Origin: Aquiflexum gelatinilyticum
GTDB lineage: Bacteria; Bacteroidota; Bacteroidia; Cytophagales; Cyclobacteriaceae
Assembly: GCF_024741135.1 (NCBI RefSeq)
Contig: NZ_JANSUY010000002.1
Span: 434,001-498,000, forward strand
Direction: 5' to 3'
DNA length: 64,000 nt
Positions 59,834 through 64,000 of this stretch are shown here, one piece after another. The position numbers and the translations under genes are program-made. The notes beneath the pieces were generated by a model. The model had not been told where the DNA came from, made no database searches, and worked only from the letters and a program-made list of their open reading frames with translations. Positions within the stretch are counted from its first letter, which is position 1. Every line of letters begins with the position of its first letter.

Positions 59834-61240
59834 CTAGTTATTTTTTTTGAGAAAGTAATTTGTCCCTTGCTTTTCATATTGCTGAGAGAGAATCGGAATA
59901 CTTTTCAAAAGTTCGGCAAAAACACCATCCTCGTCAATGACTATTTCCGGCTTTTCCTCTAGAAAGTTGTTATATACCTCCACCGTATTTTCCAAGTCCT
60001 CCTGATTCTGGATGATATTTTTTGATAAGCGATAATGAAGGTAGGGTGTGGCCAAAGAGGATTCATGATAATATCCCAAATCTTCCCCGAGAACAAGAAT
60101 CCTTTTTCCTTTAGAAATCTGGTGTTTATCTTCGATTTTTACAGCATAAGTATCGATTTTACCCGTATTGATTTGCATCAAAGTCCATACAATGCCAATG
60201 GCAGGAAGTCCAAAGATGAATATTGCTGTAAGCACTTGGATGGCAATTCCTTTCTTATATACCACCAAAAGAAGTGAAATGAAATAGGCCAAAGCAGGCA
60301 AGATGACGATAAATTGGTAAGGTGTGCGCCTGTTGGTCAACAGAAGAGAGGAAACCGCAAAAATGGAAAAGATAAGATTCAGCTGAAGCTGCTTCTGTTG
60401 GTTGACTGTCTGGGATTTTACAATAAAACCTACAAAAAAGCCCAGCACTGAAAAGAATAAGGGCAATGCGAAAAGCAAAGCCAAATCTCGGTAGGAAACA
60501 TGGGCATAGCTTTCGATAAGTCTGGGTGCAATGGTAAACTCGAAAAAGAAGGCCTCAAAACCATCAATCCAAAAGTAGTACAAGGCACAGAATACCAGTG
60601 GCATGGCGTATGCAATCAAAGAAACGATAATCTGCTGGAAGGAAAAACCACTGACTATTATGCCCGAAACCAACAAGAAGGGGAGAAATGTAGCCAAAGG
60701 GAAATGAAAACAAGCGGCAATACCCCCAAAAATACCTACCAACAATACCGCATCCGAACCCTCTTTTTGTAATACTGTCTGTGAAAACAACTGTCCCAAA
60801 GCAAGCACGATAAAGGTACTTCCCATCAATGCGGGCGAAAGCGTCACCAGGTCGAAAGAAACATAAAACAAAACCGTCATCACAAATGCCGGTATATAGG
60901 TATTGTCTTCAAATGATTTGTACCTGATAAACAGGTAATTGACATACACTACCTGGAAAAGGACAAAAAAAGCTGCAATAACTTTATAAGAAAGTAAAGA
61001 TTTGCCAAATAAGAGGTACACTACCCAATAGACTCCTGCTGATAAAGGTCCAGTATCGTCAATGATATCAATATACATATGCTTGCCTTCGGCCATTCTT
61101 TCACCCAAAAGCATCCAGATCATCTCAGGCTGAAGGATAGGAATATCCACTATCCAGATATAGACTGCACTCATCAGCAGCATAATCCCCAAAATGGCGA
61201 TTAACCTAAACGGATCGTTGATTCTAAAAAAACTTAACAA
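59834..61240 (-). CDS. polytopic membrane protein (DUF6427-like)
   Basis: A 468-residue inner-membrane protein with about 11-12 helices and a soluble C-terminal tail (about 375-468). The early 'QPEMIWMLLGERMAEGKHMY' followed by 'IDIIDDTGPLSAGVYW' has acidic residues in the first periplasmic loop, as in GT-C-type membrane enzymes and the DUF6427 group of Bacteroidota. No catalytic role is proven. It is divergent from rbfA, with 92 bases between starts, and shares nothing obvious with the eCIS. Confidence 0.65.
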   Translation of the reverse strand: MLSFFRINDPFRLIAILGIMLLMSAVYIWIVDIPILQPEMIWMLLGERMAEGKHMYIDIIDDTGPLSAGVYWVVYLLFGKSLLSYKVIAAFFVLFQVVYVNYLFIRYKSFEDNTYIPAFVMTVLFYVSFDLVTLSPALMGSTFIVLALGQLFSQTVLQKEGSDAVLLVGIFGGIAACFHFPLATFLPFLLVSGIIVSGFSFQQIIVSLIAYAMPLVFCALYYFWIDGFEAFFFEFTIAPRLIESYAHVSYRDLALLFALPLFFSVLGFFVGFIVKSQTVNQQKQLQLNLIFSIFAVSSLLLTNRRTPYQFIVILPALAYFISLLLVVYKKGIAIQVLTAIFIFGLPAIGIVWTLMQINTGKIDTYAVKIEDKHQISKGKRILVLGEDLGYYHESSLATPYLHYRLSKNIIQNQEDLENTVEVYNNFLEEKPEIVIDEDGVFAELLKSIPILSQQYEKQGTNYFLKKNN

Positions 61241-61307
61241 ACTGAGGCTATTTCTAAGGATTGGACAAACTGCAGGGTCGAAATTAAGTGTTCCGCATTT
61301 AATTCAC

Positions 61308-61315
61308 TAAATTTG
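61308..61315 (+). promoter_or_regulatory. candidate -7 box (TAAATTTG) for rbfA
   Basis: It matches TAnnTTTG, 17 bases before the rbfA ATG. No TTTG is seen at -33. Confidence 0.4.
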
Positions 61316-61332
61316 TCACAATAATTAGAGAT

Positions 61333-61707
61333 ATGGAAAGTAAAAGACAACAGAAATTCAATAAACTTATCCAAAAGGAATTGGGTGGAATTTTTCAAAA
61401 AGAAGCAAAGCATATTATCGGATCTGCCTTCATCACAGTTTCGAGGGTGATTATCAGTCCTGACCTGAGTGTGGCGAGAATATACCTCAGTTTTTTGGTA
61501 GACAAGGACCGCGCTGTTTTTGAAATATTAAATGATAAAAAAAGCGAAATCAGAAAACATCTGGGAAATAGAATCGGCAAATCGGTGAGGATTGTTCCTG
61601 AACTGGCTTTCTTTATAGATGATTCCGCTACTTATGCCCAGCATATGGATAAGGTCATAGGAGACCTGAATATACCTGAGGCCACAGATGAGGATGAAGA
61701 AGAATAA
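61333..61707 (+). CDS. rbfA: 30S ribosome-binding factor A
   Basis: A KH-type RNA-binding protein for late 30S maturation and cold growth. The 124 residues show 'RQQKFNKLIQKELGGIFQKE' at the start, 'ITVSRVIISPDLSVARIYLS' in the middle and 'RIVPELAFFIDDSATYAQHM' near the end, the standard RbfA pattern, followed by a short acidic tail. It is 17 bases before the FtsX-like permease gene, a neighbour pair common in Bacteroidota. Confidence 0.94.
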   Translation: MESKRQQKFNKLIQKELGGIFQKEAKHIIGSAFITVSRVIISPDLSVARIYLSFLVDKDRAVFEILNDKKSEIRKHLGNRIGKSVRIVPELAFFIDDSATYAQHMDKVIGDLNIPEATDEDEEE

Positions 61708-61724
61708 TTAACTTTTCACGATCC

Positions 61725-62948
61725 TTGAACCTCTCCTTTTTTATAGCCTATCGTTATTTCCGTAGTAAAAAGAAACGGAACTTTATCACAGTGCTTTCCC
61801 GCATTTCGATGATCGGGGTGGCTGTGGGAACCATGGCCTTGGTGATCGTTTTGTCCGTTTTCAATGGTTTGGAAGACCTGGTCAGAGGTTTGTATGCCTC
61901 TTTTGATGCAGAACTGAAGATTGAATCCAAGATGGGCAAATCATTTTTAGCCGAAACGGAATGGCTCGAATCCATTTCCGAAATTGAAGGGGTGGAAGTT
62001 TTGACAGAAGTGATTGAAGACAATGCCCTATTCAAATACCGCGATTACCAGCACCTTGCACGCTTAAAGGGCGTCTCCGAAAATTACATGCAGCAGGGAA
62101 GGTTTGAAAAAGGCTTTACTTGGGGAAATCTTAGCTTAGGCACCGAAAACCAGCCAAAGGCGATCATGGGTCGGGGAGTCGGGTTCTTTCTTTCTGTCGA
62201 CCTCGACAATGATCTGGATTTGCTTCAGGTCTTTTATCCCAAAGCCCCAAGAAGTGCAGGTTCCATTGACCCAAGTCAGTTGTATAATAAAGGAATTCTA
62301 AAGCCGGGTGCTTTTTTTAGTGTGGAGAAGGAATTTGATGATAATTATATCCTAGCGCCCATTGGATTCGTCAGCAAGTTGCTCAATTATGGTCAAAAGA
62401 GAACTGCCCTTGAGGTGAAAGTCAAAGAGGGCGCAAACATTCAAGATGTCAAAGCCAGGTTGATTTCATACTTGGGAGAGGAATTTACGGTCAAAGATAC
62501 CGATGAACAGCATGCCCAAATCCTCCGGACGATCAAGATTGAAAAGCTTTTTGTCTTTTTGACCCTGAGTTTCATTTTGGCTGTGGCTTCCTTCAACATC
62601 TTTTTTTCCTTGTCTATGCTTGCAATAGAAAAGAAGAAAGACAATGCCATATTGTTTGCGATGGGTGCCAAAGAAAGTCTCATCCAAAAAATCTATCTCA
62701 AGCAAGGAGCTATTATAGGATTGAGTGGAGCGGTCATCGGCTTGGTTTTAGGATTTTTGATCTGTTGGATTCAAGATAGATTTGGCATTGTCACTTTAGG
62801 GATATCCTCTTCGATTGTGGACGCATATCCTGTCAAGATGATTTGGTCCGATTTTCTTTGGACGAGTATTTCGGTTTTTGCAATTACTTTTTTCGCCTCA
62901 TTCCGCCCTGCGTTTATTGCCTCGAAGGTCACGCCAACGGACCTTTGA
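61725..62948 (+). CDS. FtsX/LolC-type ABC transporter permease
   Basis: A 407-residue inner-membrane permease of the MacB/LolCE type: one N-terminal helix after 'FIAYRYFRSKKKRNFITVLS', a large periplasmic domain (about 50-270), then three helices including 'FLTLSFILAVASFNIFFSLS' and a C-terminal 'FRPAFIASKVTPTDL', the usual end of LolC/E relatives. Such proteins move lipoproteins towards the outer membrane. The ATPase partner is not nearby. The start is TTG at 61725; no in-frame ATG is better placed. Confidence 0.87.
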   Translation: MNLSFFIAYRYFRSKKKRNFITVLSRISMIGVAVGTMALVIVLSVFNGLEDLVRGLYASFDAELKIESKMGKSFLAETEWLESISEIEGVEVLTEVIEDNALFKYRDYQHLARLKGVSENYMQQGRFEKGFTWGNLSLGTENQPKAIMGRGVGFFLSVDLDNDLDLLQVFYPKAPRSAGSIDPSQLYNKGILKPGAFFSVEKEFDDNYILAPIGFVSKLLNYGQKRTALEVKVKEGANIQDVKARLISYLGEEFTVKDTDEQHAQILRTIKIEKLFVFLTLSFILAVASFNIFFSLSMLAIEKKKDNAILFAMGAKESLIQKIYLKQGAIIGLSGAVIGLVLGFLICWIQDRFGIVTLGISSSIVDAYPVKMIWSDFLWTSISVFAITFFASFRPAFIASKVTPTDL

Positions 62949-63067
62949 TGGAATGTAGTAAGTACAATTTAAATTGGGAATTAAGATTTACGAATAACGA
63001 GCTCGATTCTTTGCTCCCTCCAACTCCGTAGACTCTGTTCAATCTTCGGTAAAAAATTCCGATTGTT
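62949..63067. other. intergenic DNA with worn repeat text
   Basis: No gene is seen. The text around 62978-63005 resembles the ATTTACGAATTACGA-type filler that occurs between genes in related genomes, similar in kind to 35265-35472. Confidence 0.35.
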
Positions 63068-63106
63068 AAAAAAATAAAAAAGCTGTGAATACATGCTCAC
63101 AGCTTT
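63068..63106 (-). terminator. strong terminator of the tRNA-like RNA unit
   Basis: AAAGCTGTGA (63079-63088) and TCACAGCTTT (63097-63106) form a perfect 10-bp stem with an 8-base loop. On the minus strand a T-run of about 13 bases with one break follows (63080-63068). The plus strand has no T-run after the stem, so it serves minus-strand transcription from the RNA genes. Confidence 0.85.
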
Positions 63107-63138
63107 AGTCAATTAACAATAAACCCAAAATAACCAGC

Positions 63139-63261
63139 TGTAGGAGAAGGATTCGAACCTCCACAAGGCAGTTAGGCGAAACACGAGCTCCATGTTTGCT
63201 TTATCCTGAGATCCTTACCCCCGAGAAAGGAGGGCTTGTCTGCCAGTTTCAACACCCTACA
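63139..63261 (-). ncRNA. tRNA-like RNA with 55-base variable arm, copy 1
   Basis: On the minus strand this 123-base unit folds as a tRNA: 7-bp acceptor stem (UGUAGGG with UCCUACA, last pair G-U), U8, a 3-bp D stem with A14 and G18-G19, a 5-bp anticodon stem CCCUC/GGGGG, and a perfect T arm GGAGG-UUCGAAU-CCUUC, followed by G at position 73. The anticodon loop is CUUUCUC, reading UUC but with U37. The variable region has 55 bases instead of at most about 23. It holds stems 2-5/50-53 and 10-12/47-49 and a 7-bp hairpin with a 9-base loop containing GAGCUC. No CCA is encoded. It is 60 bases from copy 2. Confidence 0.75.
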
Positions 63262-63321
63262 ATATAAAGTTTTCAATTTTTTGAGTGCCTTTTGCCCTCA
63301 TTCTTATTTTGTGATCTATGC

Positions 63322-63444
63322 TGTAGGAGAAGGATTCGAACCTCCACAGGGCAGTTAGGCAAAACACGAGCTCCATGTTTGCTTTATGCTGGGATCCCTA
63401 CCCCCGAGACCGGAGGGCTTGTCTGCCAATTTCAACACCCTACA
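63322..63444 (-). ncRNA. tRNA-like RNA with 55-base variable arm, copy 2
   Basis: The same 123-base fold as copy 1, with about eight base changes. Several keep the structure: in the outer variable-arm stem an A-U pair becomes G-C (both partners changed). All changes avoid the acceptor and T stems. The anticodon loop here is CGGUCUC, which lacks U33 and would read GUC, so ordinary decoding is unlikely. The base after the acceptor is again G and no CCA is encoded. It is nearest to the candidate promoter box at 63480 and would be transcribed first. Confidence 0.75.
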
Positions 63445-63479
63445 ATGTGTAAGAAGACCATTTGTCTTTCTTGATGATT

Positions 63480-63487
63480 CAAAGTTA
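63480..63487 (-). promoter_or_regulatory. candidate -7 box (TAACTTTG) for the tRNA-like RNA unit
   Basis: The minus strand reads TAACTTTG, a perfect TAnnTTTG match identical to the box before the nucleotidyltransferase at 4312. It lies 36 bases before the 5' end of copy 2. No TTTG is seen at -33. Confidence 0.45.
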
Positions 63488-63705
63488 GTAAAACATCCAT
63501 TAGATTAAAATTAATTCAATAAAATAGCTAAAAAAATACATTATATTTAATAATGTACCATTAATGTTAATGATATGGAAAAATATCAATCAAGATTTAT
63601 TTGGATGTTAAAAAATCGGCAATCAAAATTTGGTATGAAATTCTGGTTCCAAATGTTAAATTGAAATTCTTTCAACCTTTTCGGATCCTTAACCACACGA
63701 ATTAT

Positions 63706-64000
63706 ATGAAATATTTCCTTTTGGCAGCTTTTGTTCTTGCCTTTACTGTTCAGGTTTCGGCCCAAAATGAGAAAAAGGACCCGACTTTTGAAGAAGTTAT
63801 CTCTCTTAGAAGTGTTGGTGCAGTGGTCATGTCTCCAAATGGAGACCTTGTAGCTTTTACCCAACAGGCTTCTGACTGGAAAGAAAATCGGTTTGATACA
63901 GAGATATGGCTGGTCAAAAACGGTAGTGACCCCTTTCAGGTTACCAACAATCCTAAAAACAGCAGTTTTGCTCCGGCATTCTCTCCCGATGGCAAGTGGC
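63706..64000 (+). CDS. S9 family prolyl oligopeptidase, N-terminal part (cut by window edge)
   Basis: The first 98 residues of a secreted serine peptidase. A signal peptide (MKYFLLAAFVLAFTVQVSA, cleaved before Gln) is followed by the start of a WD40-like beta-propeller: 'SVGAVVMSPNGDLVAFTQQA', 'DTEIWLVKNGSDPFQVTNNP' and 'SSFAPAFSPDGKW'. This is the propeller of DPP/S9 peptidases, with the catalytic alpha/beta-hydrolase domain lying beyond the window. The ATG at 63706 is the first in frame. A TolB-like propeller protein cannot be fully excluded from this part alone. Confidence 0.8.
   Translation, partial: MKYFLLAAFVLAFTVQVSAQNEKKDPTFEEVISLRSVGAVVMSPNGDLVAFTQQASDWKENRFDTEIWLVKNGSDPFQVTNNPKNSSFAPAFSPDGKW

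Noticed and set aside
63139-63444. Calling the two RNA genes ordinary tRNA-Leu or tRNA-Ser
   Set aside because: The variable arm is about 55 bases, the anticodon loops read UUC and GUC with wrong flanking bases, and copy 2 lacks U33. These do not fit Leu or Ser decoding.
63292-63474. 60-residue plus-strand frame over tRNA-like copy 2
   Set aside because: It lies over the structured RNA and its repeat, has no start context and only exists because the RNA is G+C-rich.

Overview
The window reads as chromosomal DNA of a Bacteroidota bacterium, most likely a cytophagal of the Cyclobacteriaceae/Algoriphagus type. Supporting signs are the AT-leaning composition, A-rich leaders without Shine-Dalgarno sites, several TAnnTTTG promoter boxes, a TonB receptor with a carboxypeptidase-like N-terminal domain, lipoproteins, and family-typical blocks (DUF4783-nadC, coaX-OMP-TPR, lptC-CNNM/CorC-ppiD, rbfA-FtsX permease). 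The genus is inference. I saw no prophage, insertion sequence, integrase, rRNA or CRISPR array.

Bases 1-36,000 are mostly housekeeping. They hold a DoxX gene cut by the left edge, a thioredoxin-fold TlpA-like protein, a secreted four-cysteine peptide followed by a beta-propeller lipoprotein, a sugar-nucleotide transferase, P-II plus AmtB for ammonium uptake, NadC, phosphoglycerate mutase, an NhaD antiporter and an amino-acid dehydrogenase. After these come AnmK for murein recycling, CoaX, an envelope block (outer-membrane protein, TPR protein, LptC, CorC-like protein, PpiD), RsmI, an inositol-phosphatase family protein, a large AsmA protein, an AEC transporter, a His-rich protein with a TonB receptor, and glyA-tatC-rpiB.

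Bases 36,109-58,797 hold a complete extracellular contractile injection system (eCIS, related to Afp/PVC and to the system known from Algoriphagus). Sixteen core and accessory genes run on the minus strand: cap protein (DUF4255), an unrecognised 205-residue protein, one sheath, two tubes, DUF5908, LysM-type tube adaptor, VgrG-like spike, PAAR tip, gp25, two large baseplate proteins, a 1273-residue protein with two PKD domains at the fibre position, tape measure, AAA+ ATPase, and a DUF4157 metalloprotease-like protein that is the best cargo candidate. A 130-residue protein that looks like a stand-alone copy of the cargo C-terminal domain follows. A convergent plus-strand gene encodes an M15-type peptidoglycan peptidase. 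A LuxR-type regulator with a degenerate receiver lies just upstream on the same strand, and a 7-bp inverted repeat sits in the leader between them. Together these genes would build a phage-tail-like injector, load it, perhaps release it from the cell, and control its expression.

Bases 58,933-64,000 return to ordinary genes (a polytopic membrane protein, rbfA, an FtsX-like permease and the start of an S9 peptidase). The exception is two tandem 123-base minus-strand RNA genes at 63,139-63,444. They fold as tRNA-like molecules with a normal acceptor stem, D arm and T arm, but a 55-base structured variable arm and abnormal anticodon loops. They have their own candidate promoter and a strong terminator. 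These RNAs and the eCIS cargo pair are the two most novel items here.
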